DNA of 45,704 bases, taken from contig DCKO01000009.1 of NCBI GenBank assembly GCA_002320665.1, forward strand, positions 1-45,704. Direction: 5' to 3'. Of this stretch, positions 26,571 through 34,980 are shown piece after piece (positions within the stretch are counted from its first letter, which is position 1; the number at the start of each line of letters is the position of its first letter). The DNA comes from Micavibrio sp. UBA1672 (GTDB lineage: Bacteria > Pseudomonadota > Alphaproteobacteria > Micavibrionales > Micavibrionaceae). The translations under genes and the position numbers were made by a program. Under the pieces are notes generated by a model. That model did no database searches and was not told where the DNA came from. It saw only the letters and a program-made list of their open reading frames with translations.

Positions 26571-27392
26571 GTGACGTGTCATAAACCAAAAGATTACCGC
26601 TTTCTGCCCATAGGTGCCCCGAACCGCATTTGGTGCATTTCTGCGATTCATGGCGATTTTGAGAAACTGGCTTTCTTACATGATCAACTTTTCCCGCATG
26701 TAGAAAACGGTGACCGCATTCTTTATCATGGCAACTATATCGGTTTTGGCCCATCCAGCGCAGAAACAATTGATGAATTATTGACATTCCGCCGCGCCGT
26801 TATGGCGGATAACCCAGGCATGCTAGCCTCGGACATTATCTATTTACGAGGCGCCCAAGAGGAAATGTGGCAAAAGCTGATGCAGCTACAATTCGCACCA
26901 AACCCACAAGAAGTCCTGATCTGGATGCTAGGCAACGGATTATCGAATACGCTCTATAGCTATGGCATTGACCCGCATGACGGCATGGAGGCTTGCCGCC
27001 AAGGCATGATTAGCATCGGCCAATGGACAAACCACATCAAAGCAGCCATTAAATCACGCGCCGCTCACGAGACATTTATGACCCAGCTTTTCCGCGCCGC
27101 ATATTCCGAGAATTATGAAACCAGCATGCTGTTTGTTAATGCGGGCCTCGATGCACGTATAGCACTAGAGGAACAAGGCGATAATTTCTGGTGGGCCCAT
27201 AAAGAATTCGAGTGTATCCACAGCCCATATCTTTTCTTCAAAACCGTTGTCAGAGGCTATGATCCTAGCCATAAAGGCCTAAATTTGACCCGTGTCGCCA
27301 GCACAATTGATGGTGGCTGCGGCTTTGGTGGTTCTCTGGTCTGTGCTTGCTTTGACGAACAAGCCGAAATTCTAGATGTCTTAGAGTGCTGA
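26571..27392 (+). CDS. Calcineurin-like phosphoesterase-fold protein lacking most metal ligands (probable pseudo-enzyme)
   Basis: A 273-aa protein that follows the serine/threonine metallophosphoesterase layout block by block but has lost nearly all catalytic residues. Residues 22-29 read CISAIHGD where active enzymes have xGDIHGD; H27 survives, the Asp is Ala25. HGNYIGFGPSS (53-63) replaces GDYVDRGPxS. LRGAQE (92-97) replaces LRGNHE. FVNAGLD replaces the FVHAGxD motif, and RGYDP replaces GHTP. The C-terminal IDGGCGFGGSLVCACFD block is kept. The frame is intact, so it is probably a folded binding or scaffold protein. The start is GTG 26571, the first possible in frame, with no clear ribosome binding site. 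It lies 121 nt downstream of carD, beyond the carD hairpin. Confidence 0.65.
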   Translation: MTCHKPKDYRFLPIGAPNRIWCISAIHGDFEKLAFLHDQLFPHVENGDRILYHGNYIGFGPSSAETIDELLTFRRAVMADNPGMLASDIIYLRGAQEEMWQKLMQLQFAPNPQEVLIWMLGNGLSNTLYSYGIDPHDGMEACRQGMISIGQWTNHIKAAIKSRAAHETFMTQLFRAAYSENYETSMLFVNAGLDARIALEEQGDNFWWAHKEFECIHSPYLFFKTVVRGYDPSHKGLNLTRVASTIDGGCGFGGSLVCACFDEQAEILDVLEC

Positions 27393-27500
27393 ACTTTCTT
27401 TAGTTTGTTTGCACGCTTACTTTTACAGTTTCTTCCTAAGGAAAAAACACACAAAATATTATAGGACTACTTTCTTATTTTTACAAGGTTTAAAGATATA

Positions 27501-28958
27501 TCACTCAACAATAATCTTATACAACACACCAGCCTGCACATCCTCATTGGCATCAAGACCATTGAGCACACGAAACCTGTCTTGCGCATAATCCTTAACC
27601 GCCATTCTTGATGCCAGAGAAGCAACGCTATCGCCTGACTTTGCCAAAACAAGGTCGATCCTGTAGGGCTTAAGGCTATGTTTCTCCGCAGCACTTAAAC
27701 GTCTGAAGCTATAGCTGGTTTTCTTCAGCTCATTAAGCATAGCACTGGAGATATTCTTCGGCATGGCCATCTGGAAACGGGCAAACTGATTACCACCCCA
27801 CTCTATGGCTATCAACCGAATATCCATTGCCTGACCGTTAATCTTACCTTCAATAACCCCAGCAGCAGCATGCATCCCGTTAATCGCAATAGACTCCACG
27901 CCCTTCACATCATTATCCTTCATCCACACATCCCGCAGAAACGATACTGGTGACGCATTTATCTTATTAGCAGCCATATCAAATATAACCAAGGCATTCT
28001 GGTTCTGATTAACTGCAATCACATGAGACGGCTGATTTATAATCTTAAAACCTTGAGGCACGTTGAAAGTAAACCCTAATTTAGGATGATAAAAGCTCTG
28101 CCCCCTGCTAAAGCCCTGCTCGGCGCTATCACCGTAAGTCATACCCTCAATTTTACGAAGATAGACATCACGATTGATCACGCCGCTTTGGGGATAAGCC
28201 TGACTTTCCTGCGCCGTTGTCGCTACACGCTGCGCTGTTGCCGGATGCGTAGAAAAATAGCTACTTGCCGGATCATTCCCGCCTTGCCCATCAATCTTAC
28301 TCTCAAGAACTGTATCAGCATTTAGATTTTTCAAAAATCCTGTCATCCCGTAAGGGTGATACCCTGCGCGGCTCAAATACCGGATACCAAGTGTATCGGA
28401 CTGGCTCTCCTGCCCGCGAGAATAAGACTTAAGATATAAATCCGTCCCCACACCCAGAACTTGAGACGCTCCGTTACTACCAATTGCCGCAGATAAAATC
28501 GACGCCCCCAGCGTCGTAACCACACCGCGCGAATAGCGCTCCGCAGAGTGGCGGCCAGTAATATGCCCTGCTTCATGCGCCAAGACCGCAGCCATCTCGG
28601 CTTCGTTATTTGCCAGCGCAAGAAGCCCACGCGAGAGATAGATATATCCACCCGGCAAAGCAAAGGCATTCACAATAGGACTATCAACAACAAAGAATTT
28701 ATACTGAACATCAGGCCGCTCTGTATTTGCAACGACTTTTTGTCCGACTTGGCTAACATATGTTGAAATCTCAGGGTTATTATAAAGGCCGAATTGCTGG
28801 ATAACTTTCTCATGCTCCTGCGCGCCGATTTGGTTTTCTTGCGCAGGTGACATCAACGCCGTAAATTGTTTCTGCCCTGTCGCTGGATTGGTTGTACATG
28901 AGGCCAGAAATGGTATAGTAAGAACAATTAGAAACCCGAGATAAAAGCGTTTGATCAT
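27501..28958 (-). CDS. M48-family metalloprotease, lipoprotein (BepA-like) with C-terminal LysM-like domain
   Basis: A 485-aa predicted lipoprotein: the signal ends in the lipobox LASC with Cys21. The zinc protease motif is HEAGH at residues 128-132, followed by a third-ligand region RGQESQSD near 180-187 and the YFSTHPATAQRV substrate-side motif. The middle domain (residues 285-425) is of the type seen in periplasmic M48 proteases. The last 50 residues (IDLVLAKSGDSVASLASRMA, then VLNGLDANEDVQAGVLYKII) look like a LysM or BON-type glycan-binding unit. Relatives do outer-membrane protein quality control. The start codon is 13 nt from that of the divergent nuclease-fold gene. Confidence 0.88.
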   Translation of the reverse strand: MIKRFYLGFLIVLTIPFLASCTTNPATGQKQFTALMSPAQENQIGAQEHEKVIQQFGLYNNPEISTYVSQVGQKVVANTERPDVQYKFFVVDSPIVNAFALPGGYIYLSRGLLALANNEAEMAAVLAHEAGHITGRHSAERYSRGVVTTLGASILSAAIGSNGASQVLGVGTDLYLKSYSRGQESQSDTLGIRYLSRAGYHPYGMTGFLKNLNADTVLESKIDGQGGNDPASSYFSTHPATAQRVATTAQESQAYPQSGVINRDVYLRKIEGMTYGDSAEQGFSRGQSFYHPKLGFTFNVPQGFKIINQPSHVIAVNQNQNALVIFDMAANKINASPVSFLRDVWMKDNDVKGVESIAINGMHAAAGVIEGKINGQAMDIRLIAIEWGGNQFARFQMAMPKNISSAMLNELKKTSYSFRRLSAAEKHSLKPYRIDLVLAKSGDSVASLASRMAVKDYAQDRFRVLNGLDANEDVQAGVLYKIIVE

Positions 28959-28971
28959 AAGTTGTTTCTCT

Positions 28972-29919
28972 ATGCATTATTCAAGCTGTAAAAACAAGCA
29001 TATACTAACTTCTTTGTGGCAGATTGCCAGTATTTTTATTATCCTGTTTTTGCTATTGATTCCCCTTCATGCTCATGCGCAAAACTCGATACCAGACCAG
29101 CCAGACTTTAAAACCATGGCAAAAGCAGAATCGGGTGCAGTTGAAAAAGTCATTGATCCACTGACATTACAGCTTAGAGATGGCCGCATCCTCTTCCTGT
29201 CTGGTCTTGATTTCCCTGACCTTGATTATTATGAGCCCGGCCCCTTATCTGTAATGGCACTCAAAATTCTTCGTGACATGCTGGAGGGACAAAAGGTTCT
29301 AATCTACCAAGCCAAACAGGATGAAGGGCGCATAAACCGCATGGGGCATCATGTCGCCCATGTGGTTGTATACAATAAGGATTTATGGGTGCAGGGCGTG
29401 TTATTGCGTTTGGGACTGGCCCGCGTAAGAACTACCGCCAGCAACTATGATCTAGCCGAACATATGTATCTTTATGAAAATCAAGCCAGAGCAGAAAAAT
29501 CAGGCCTATGGAAAGTCCGCGCCTATGATATACTCAGTCCCGATAATGCGCATTTATTTACTGGCGGCTTTGCTATCGTAGAAGGCACAATTTTAAAGAT
29601 AGGAAATCGTCAAGGGCAACTTTATCTTAACTTCGGTCATAACTGGAGAAAGGACTTCACAGTTGCCATCCCAAGAGAGCATAAAAAGACATTCATACAA
29701 GCTGGCCTAAACCCCCAGAATCTTGGTGGTCAAAAAATTCGTGTGCGCGGCTGGCTAAGGTCTTATAATGGACCATATATTGAAATTGATCATCCAGAGT
29801 GCTTGGAATTCATCAAAGAGGAAATTGAAAAAAAACCTGCTAATGATAAAAACAAGAATATTCAAAATAAGCACAACGAACAAAAAGAAACGCCCAAAGA
29901 AAACGGACTTAATAATTGA
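28972..29919 (+). CDS. Staphylococcal-nuclease-fold (TNase-like) exported protein with degenerate active site
   Basis: About 315 aa with an N-terminal signal (hydrophobic IASIFIILFLLLIPLHAHA, cleavage after AHA). An SNase-like OB fold follows: VEKVIDPLTLQLRDGRILFLSGLDFPD, then GRINRMGHHVAHVVVYNKDLWVQGVLLRLGLARV and ARAEKSGLW. Aligned to S. aureus nuclease, D21 is Leu, R35 is Phe-like, E43 is Asp and R87 is His, so catalysis is doubtful. A second beta-rich domain (about 180-280) and a Lys/Asn-rich tail follow. ATG 28972 is chosen so that the signal peptide starts properly; TTG 28951 would run into the divergent M48 gene. The stop overlaps the start of pip by 4 nt. Confidence 0.75.
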   Translation: MHYSSCKNKHILTSLWQIASIFIILFLLLIPLHAHAQNSIPDQPDFKTMAKAESGAVEKVIDPLTLQLRDGRILFLSGLDFPDLDYYEPGPLSVMALKILRDMLEGQKVLIYQAKQDEGRINRMGHHVAHVVVYNKDLWVQGVLLRLGLARVRTTASNYDLAEHMYLYENQARAEKSGLWKVRAYDILSPDNAHLFTGGFAIVEGTILKIGNRQGQLYLNFGHNWRKDFTVAIPREHKKTFIQAGLNPQNLGGQKIRVRGWLRSYNGPYIEIDHPECLEFIKEEIEKKPANDKNKNIQNKHNEQKETPKENGLNN

Positions 29920-30956
29920 ACAAAGAAAATATAATCCACAAACCTAATACAGATGAGACCAAAAGCACATCCGAATCATCCATTTATGTGAAGCGCAAAC
30001 CGCTGTTGGACTTGTTTCCACCCACAACCCCGTATTCAAATGGCTACCTGGAAGTCGACAGCACCCATAATCTTTACTGGGAGCAAAGCGGCAATCCCGA
30101 TGGTGTCCCCATTCTTTTACTCCATGGTGGCCCCGGCGCTGGTGCGTCGCCAATACATAGACGTTTTTTTGATCCAGATTTCTTTCGTATTATTATCTTT
30201 GATCAAAGAGGTGCGGGGCGCTCAACCCCCGTTGGCAGCCTTGAAAACAACACAACAGAACACCTGATCGCAGATATTGAGACTCTGCGCAAACAGCTCA
30301 GAGTAAAGAAATGGCATATCTTTGGCGGCTCATGGGGCAGCACCCTCGCCCTATCCTACGCAATTAAATACAAAGATCACATTCTGAGTATGATTTTGCG
30401 CGGTATTTTTCTATGTGAACAAGATGAAATCGACTGGTTCTTATACGGAATGCAAAATATCTTCCCCGAAGCATGGGAGCAGTTCTCTTCTATCGTGTCC
30501 GAAGACCAAAGAGATAATATTTTGTCCTGCTATTACAAAATCCTGACAAATGATGAGGATAAAGAATCCCAAATGGATGCAGCGGTCCGCTGGAACTTGT
30601 ATGAAGGCGCATGCTCATCCTTAATCCCAAATTATGATACTGTTACTACGGATGAACAAAAGCTCTACGCACTTGCACTTGCAAAAATCGAGGCGCATTA
30701 CTTCAAAACCCAAGTATTTTCAAAAGAAAAAAGTATACTTAACCACATAGAAAACTTGCGTTTTATTCCAACAACCATTATTCAGGGGCGGTACGATATT
30801 ATATGCCCGATAAAAACAGCACATAAGCTTCACCAATTATGGCCCGAAGCAGACTATGTGGTCGTACCAGATGGCGGGCATTCGGCTTTGGATGCGCCTA
30901 TACGGTCAAGGTTAATCGAAGCCACGGAGAGTTTAAAAACCATGCAGGATGAGTAA
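29916..30956 (+). CDS. pip: Proline iminopeptidase
   Basis: An alpha/beta-hydrolase that removes N-terminal proline from peptides in the cytoplasm. The 346-aa protein shows the oxyanion motif LLLHGGPGAGASP (68-80), DQRGAGRSTP (96-105), the nucleophile elbow GGSWGS with S139, the acid GRYDIICP and the base DGGHSALD. This combination is specific for the S33 prolyl iminopeptidase family. The start is TTG 29916, overlapping the stop of the upstream gene by 4 nt; no later Met is usable. About 35 residues precede the usual family N terminus. Its stop overlaps pgk by 8 nt. Confidence 0.92.
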   Translation: MNKENIIHKPNTDETKSTSESSIYVKRKPLLDLFPPTTPYSNGYLEVDSTHNLYWEQSGNPDGVPILLLHGGPGAGASPIHRRFFDPDFFRIIIFDQRGAGRSTPVGSLENNTTEHLIADIETLRKQLRVKKWHIFGGSWGSTLALSYAIKYKDHILSMILRGIFLCEQDEIDWFLYGMQNIFPEAWEQFSSIVSEDQRDNILSCYYKILTNDEDKESQMDAAVRWNLYEGACSSLIPNYDTVTTDEQKLYALALAKIEAHYFKTQVFSKEKSILNHIENLRFIPTTIIQGRYDIICPIKTAHKLHQLWPEADYVVVPDGGHSALDAPIRSRLIEATESLKTMQDE

Positions 30957-32187
30957 AAAAATGACACAAGTACAGATTAAAGAAATGCCAGATCAAAAAG
31001 GATTTTCTTCCATCAAAGATTTTGACATACAGGGAAAAACGGTTCTTTTACGAGCCGACCTCAACGTCCCGAGACAAAACGGCAAAGTCACCGACACCAC
31101 ACGTATTGACCGCCTGAAACCCACAATCGATTACTTAACCGCCAAAGGTGCTAAAGTTTTAATCCTGTCACATTTTGGTCGCCCTGATGGTGAACAAAAT
31201 CCTGAGATGTCATTGGCATTCCTTGCACCGGTTTTAGAAAAGCAATGGGCTGCTCATGTTGCATTTTCACCAGATTGTATTGGCGATCATGCTAAAGATC
31301 TCGCTGAAGGCTTGGAAAACGGCCAAGTGCTCTTGCTTGAAAATGTGCGTTTTTACAAAGGCGAAAAAGCAAATGATGCTGAATTTGCCAAACAACTAGC
31401 ACTTTTAGGTGATATTTACGTTAACGACGCTTTTTCAGCCTCACACCGTGCCCACGCCTCCACAGCAGGCATAGCCCAACACCTGCCATCTGCAGCAGGC
31501 CTATTGATGGAAGAAGAGCTAAACGCCCTTACAATTGCGCTGGAAAATCCTCAAAAACCTGTTTTAGCAGTCGCTGGCGGATCTAAAATATCCACTAAGC
31601 TCAATGTATTAAATAACTTGGTTGAGAAAGTAGATTATCTGGTTCTTGGTGGTGGTATGGCTAATACCTTCCTCTTTGCCATCGGCATTGAAATGGGGAA
31701 ATCCTTATGCGAAAAGGACATGATAGACGAAGCTAAAGCTGTTTTTGAAAAAGCCAAAGCTAATAATTGTGAGATTGTCCTGCCCAAAGATGTCGTAGTC
31801 GTAACCCAGCTAAAAGAAAACGCTGAATTTCAAACAGTCCCAGCTGATCAAATACCAACAGATTACATGGCTATTGATATCGGCCCGCAGACAATTTCTT
31901 ACATCACTGAAAAAATGCAAAACTGTAAGACTATTGTCTGGAATGGCCCCATGGGTGTCTTTGAAATAAAGCCCTTTGATAATGGCACGAATGAAATCGC
32001 CAATTTTGCGGCGAAACTAACCCAGTCCGGTCAAACCACAAGCGTAGCTGGCGGTGGAGATACCGTAGCAGCCCTTGAAAATGCAGATGCAGCCAAGGAT
32101 TTCACATATATCTCGACAGCAGGCGGCGCATTCCTTGAGTGGCTTGAAGGTAAAGCCTTACCAGGCGTCGAAGCCCTGAAATCATAA
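30949..32187 (+). CDS. pgk: Phosphoglycerate kinase
   Basis: Transfers phosphate between 1,3-bisphosphoglycerate and ADP in glycolysis. The 412-aa protein has KTVLLRADLNVP (substrate-binding Arg and Asp), ILSHFGRPDG, LLLENVRFYKGEK, the Lys of GGSKISTKLNVL, TIVWNGPMGVFE and the C-terminal nucleotide loop SVAGGGDTVAAL with TAGGAFLEWLEGK. Start 30949 overlaps pip by 8 nt; ATG 30961 is a possible alternative that would drop four residues. No gap or fba is adjacent, so it is separated from the common gap-pgk cluster. Confidence 0.96.
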   Translation: MSKKMTQVQIKEMPDQKGFSSIKDFDIQGKTVLLRADLNVPRQNGKVTDTTRIDRLKPTIDYLTAKGAKVLILSHFGRPDGEQNPEMSLAFLAPVLEKQWAAHVAFSPDCIGDHAKDLAEGLENGQVLLLENVRFYKGEKANDAEFAKQLALLGDIYVNDAFSASHRAHASTAGIAQHLPSAAGLLMEEELNALTIALENPQKPVLAVAGGSKISTKLNVLNNLVEKVDYLVLGGGMANTFLFAIGIEMGKSLCEKDMIDEAKAVFEKAKANNCEIVLPKDVVVVTQLKENAEFQTVPADQIPTDYMAIDIGPQTISYITEKMQNCKTIVWNGPMGVFEIKPFDNGTNEIANFAAKLTQSGQTTSVAGGGDTVAALENADAAKDFTYISTAGGAFLEWLEGKALPGVEALKS

Positions 32188-32210
32188 GTTAGAATCCTGA
32201 CAAAATAAAA

Positions 32211-32240
32211 AGCACACGACATAATAATATGTTGCGTGCT
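32211..32240 (+). terminator. Hairpin downstream of pgk
   Basis: AGCAC...ACATA (32211-32223) pairs with TATGT...GTGCT (32228-32240): two 5-bp stems split by a 3x3 internal loop, apical loop ATAA. TATAAGTTTTG follows. It lies between the convergent pgk and DUF2336 genes and may serve both. Confidence 0.45.
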
Positions 32241-32273
32241 TATAAGTTTTGTAGGGAAAATTCTTTAATCAAT

Positions 32274-33434
32274 TCATTTCACAAATTTCTTCAGAACTTC
32301 GCGCGCAGAATACGCATCAAATTTATCATAATAAGTTGAAGCACTTGAAATCAAACGTACATCAACCGTTTTATTATGCTCTTGTGAATCAAAAGATCTA
32401 AGCAAAATATATAGTGATACAAAATCACTCTTGTTGATATCACAAGCCTTACAAATCAGCGCGAACTTTCTACCATTCTTCTGCTTAACAGCACTAATTA
32501 CAATCGGCAAAGATATGTCGGTATAGACAGAGAATTGTGCAACAAAATGCTTGATCCGCCCTTGTCTCAAGCAATCAATCATACGAGCATGATTGATTAA
32601 GCCTCTCTGATGATGATAGCGAGCCGTCGTAATAAAATCTTCAGATGGCTTGTATTGATCTTCATCGCGAGCATCAGTCTCTATATTCAGACTGTACACC
32701 GCACTATCAACAGTATCGACAACAATATTCGAGAATTTATCACCGCATTTTTCAATCAAATCACGTTTTAATTCTTCACCAATTTGCTTATAGAGATGCT
32801 CAACAACATCTTGTGGCAATTCAGGCCTCATTAATAATGGCTGAGACAACACATCATTACCGGACGCTAACTGTGATAAAACAACCGCCGCATATTGGCA
32901 AAGTACAATGTTTTTATTTTCTACCAATGTCAAAGCCGTATCAAAATCACCTGTATCAGCCAGCATATTAACAACCTGATCGCTAAGTTCTTTGCGCTCC
33001 GCAATAGCCTGCCAATATTCAGCCGTTTTTGACTTAATGATATAAACCAGATCATAATCACCCAAAACCTTACTGCGCGTAAGAATTGGCCTTGCAATAT
33101 CAATCTCATCATTTGCCATTTGCAAAATCAAACGCAAAGGCGCATCCGTCAGCGCAGATAACTGCTCGGACAAGGCACGCCTTATATCCTTTTCGGCCTG
33201 ATTTAAAAGTTCAATTAGAATATCAGCAATAATCTCGCTTTCACTAACAGTAACATCAAGTTCAAGCACGGCCCCAACAGCTTGCATAAGCTCTCTCTTG
33301 GCAACTGGGTCGGTTTTACCCAGTTCCTTATAAGTCTCCTGCGCCAACCTTAAATCAGCAAATACCGGTACAGCATTTTCAATGCTGCTTACTTTCCTAT
33401 AGTCCATAATATGCCCCACATATTCAGTTTTCAT
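32274..33434 (-). CDS. DUF2336 domain-containing protein
   Basis: A 386-aa soluble, mostly helical protein of the DUF2336 family, which is largely confined to Alphaproteobacteria. The repeat-like core contains SEIIADILIELLNQAEKDIRRALSEQL, PLRLILQMANDEIDIARPIL, SKVLGDYDLVYIIKSK, and AIAERKELSDQVVNMLADTGD, in an arrangement that suggests HEAT-like helical pairs. The C-terminal part has HQRGLINHARMIDCLRQG. No function is established from sequence. It is transcribed toward pgk and is divergent from the small gene at 33692. Confidence 0.8.
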   Translation of the reverse strand: MKTEYVGHIMDYRKVSSIENAVPVFADLRLAQETYKELGKTDPVAKRELMQAVGAVLELDVTVSESEIIADILIELLNQAEKDIRRALSEQLSALTDAPLRLILQMANDEIDIARPILTRSKVLGDYDLVYIIKSKTAEYWQAIAERKELSDQVVNMLADTGDFDTALTLVENKNIVLCQYAAVVLSQLASGNDVLSQPLLMRPELPQDVVEHLYKQIGEELKRDLIEKCGDKFSNIVVDTVDSAVYSLNIETDARDEDQYKPSEDFITTARYHHQRGLINHARMIDCLRQGRIKHFVAQFSVYTDISLPIVISAVKQKNGRKFALICKACDINKSDFVSLYILLRSFDSQEHNKTVDVRLISSASTYYDKFDAYSAREVLKKFVK

Positions 33435-33691
33435 ATATACACCTAAATAAAATTACTCAAGCGCTCCCTCTCAACGACAATAAATTCGTCTTATAGTGTT
33501 TTTTTTACAAATTTTTATCGTCCACGCATCATTACCTACATTAATAATATTATTAAAAAGTTAATTTTTCCTTTTGATATTTGAAATTTTTGATTATTCG
33601 TGCCAAAATAACGACAGAGAGTTTATATAATATTAAGACTTACTGGTTAGAATAGATATAGGGTTTATATTTTTACTAGAGGGATTTTATC

Positions 33692-33970
33692 ATGTCAGGA
33701 CCATTATCAGGACTAGGTCAACAGCAACAGGTTTCATTAACGCAACCCGCTCAGAGCGTTGCCAATGACCAATCGCGCGTTGTCAGGAATGATGATCAAA
33801 GGCCCGAGGAAAATAAAATCCAAGCTCGTGGCGCGGCCTTGGCGCAAGCAAAAGAATCAGACTTAACCAATCTGGAAACATTCAAAGCAAGCCTAGAAGA
33901 CGTTAAAGATGGCTCTGAATTTGTGGCAGAAGAAACACCTAGAGGTTCACTAGTCGACGTTGTCGTATAA
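33692..33970 (+). CDS. Small hydrophilic protein of unknown function (92 aa)
   Basis: I do not recognise this family. The product is Gln/Ala/Glu-rich, has no signal or membrane segment, and looks partly disordered at the N terminus (SGLGQQQQVSLTQPAQSV). A short helix-prone middle (RGAALAQAKESDLTNLETFKASLED) and a conserved-looking end (PRGSLVDVVV) follow. The gene is probably real: AGAGGGA lies 8 nt before ATG 33692, TATAAT occurs at 33626-33631, and a strong terminator starts 31 nt after the stop. It is thus an isolated, well-expressed-looking unit. Confidence 0.65.
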   Translation: MSGPLSGLGQQQQVSLTQPAQSVANDQSRVVRNDDQRPEENKIQARGAALAQAKESDLTNLETFKASLEDVKDGSEFVAEETPRGSLVDVVV

Positions 33971-34000
33971 GAAACGACAAACATATTTTAAAGAGTCAAC

Positions 34001-34028
34001 AATGACCTGCCCTAGCAGGTCATTTTGC
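34001..34028 (+). terminator. Rho-independent terminator after the 92-aa gene
   Basis: AATGACCTGC (34001-34010) pairs perfectly with GCAGGTCATT (34015-34024) around the loop CCTA, giving a 10-bp stem, followed by TTGCTTT. It is one of the clearest terminators in the window. Confidence 0.85.
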
Positions 34029-34096
34029 TTTCTGGTCATAAAAAAGAGCCGTGACAAACAGGTGAATCTATTGTAACTTCCGCTTCGCATAAATTG

Positions 34097-34171
34097 GCTG
34101 CTGTAGCTCAGTGGTAGAGCGCACCCTTGGTAAGGGTGAGGCCGGGAGTTCAATTCTCCCCAGCAGCACCA
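34097..34171 (+). tRNA. tRNA-Thr (anticodon GGT)
   Basis: The acceptor stem GCTGCTG (34097-34103) pairs with CAGCAGC (34161-34167), followed by discriminator A and an encoded CCA (34169-34171). The D arm reads TAGCTCAGTGGTAGAGC. The anticodon stem CACCC/GGGTG encloses TTGGTAA with anticodon GGT at 34129-34131. The T arm is GGGAGTTCAATTCTCCC. All arms close, so it should be functional. A decayed tyrosine integrase gene lies just downstream, so its 3' end was probably an integration site. Confidence 0.96.
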
Positions 34172-34263
34172 TTTTGCCCTTCACTGAAATCTCTCAAAGC
34201 CCATAATCCTACCCTGATTTGCAAGCAGTTTAATTCCATACTACTTTCTGCAAGAACACAGCA

Positions 34264-34329
34264 TTACCCCCAAATCAACCCCATGATGGGGGTAACAAAG
34301 TGGGGTAACGGCAACCCACTGGGGGTAAC
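34264..34329 (+). repeat. Cluster of GGGGTAAC repeats between tRNA-Thr and the integrase remnant
   Basis: GGGGTAAC-type copies occur at 34288-34296, 34301-34309 and 34320-34329 in direct orientation, and TTACCCCC at 34264-34271 is an inverted copy. Their position just upstream of an integrase start suggests arm-type integrase-binding sites, or operator sites, of the former element. This is inference. Confidence 0.45.
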
Positions 34330-34333
34330 GTAA

Positions 34334-34980
34334 ATGAAATTGAACGATAGAACATGCAAAACCGCCAAGCCCAAGGATAAGCAATATAAATTATCTGATG
34401 GCGGCGGCTTGTATTTATTAGTTAGAACAAATGGCTCTAGGCTCTAGCAAGAGATGCCCGTGACAAGGCCAAAAAACTTTTGGCACAATCACCGCCAATA
34501 GACCCGATGGAGAGTAAAGCAGAAAATAACGCCAAGCTATTCAGAATATAGAAAACACTTTTCATTCCGTTGCTTTGGAATGGTTTGATAATCAGAAAGA
34601 CGTTTGGAGCGAAGGTCATGCCCAAAGAGTATGGCACTGTATTGAAAAGAACGCCCTGCCCTAATATTAGAACGCACCCTATCAACCAAATAACACCGCC
34701 GGAATTATTAGACTGCCTTCGGAAAGTAAAAAAAAGAGGCGCGCTAGAAATTGCCTCCAAAACAAAACAAGTATGAGGGCAAGTCTTTCGCTATGGAATC
34801 CAGACAGGCAAATGCGAATGGAACGCCGCAGAAAACCTAACAGGCGCATTGAAAGTCAATAAAACACAGCACTTTAGAACTTTAGAGTTAAAACAATTAC
34901 CTGAATTTCTACAGGCTTTAGAGCGTAATGAAGCTAGATTATATGAGCGCACACGCCGCGCCGTATGGTTATCACTCATC
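34334..34980 (+). pseudogene. Decayed P4-type tyrosine integrase, N-terminal two-thirds only
   Basis: A once-continuous integrase can be followed through broken frames. ATG 34334 gives MKLNDRTCKTAKPKD and then DGGGLYLLVRTNGSRL, stopping at 34445. Another frame from 34441 gives ALARDARDKAKKLLAQ, stopping at 34549. A third gives FHSVALEWFDNQKDVWSEGH and RVWHCIEK, stopping at 34662. The next frame gives INQITPPELLDCLRKVKKRG, then an in-frame TGA at 34774, then GQVFRYGIQTGKCEWNAAEN, TLELKQLPEFLQALERNE and RRAVWLSLI. The catalytic Arg, His and Tyr region is missing: similarity ends near 34980 at a junction with unrelated sequence. It lies 163 nt from tRNA-Thr, as expected for a tRNA-targeting element. 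Confidence 0.85.

Noticed and set aside
34437..34760. Minus-strand frame of 107 codons opposite the integrase remnant
   Set aside because: It is the antisense of sequence clearly derived from an integrase; it has no family resemblance and no ribosome binding site.
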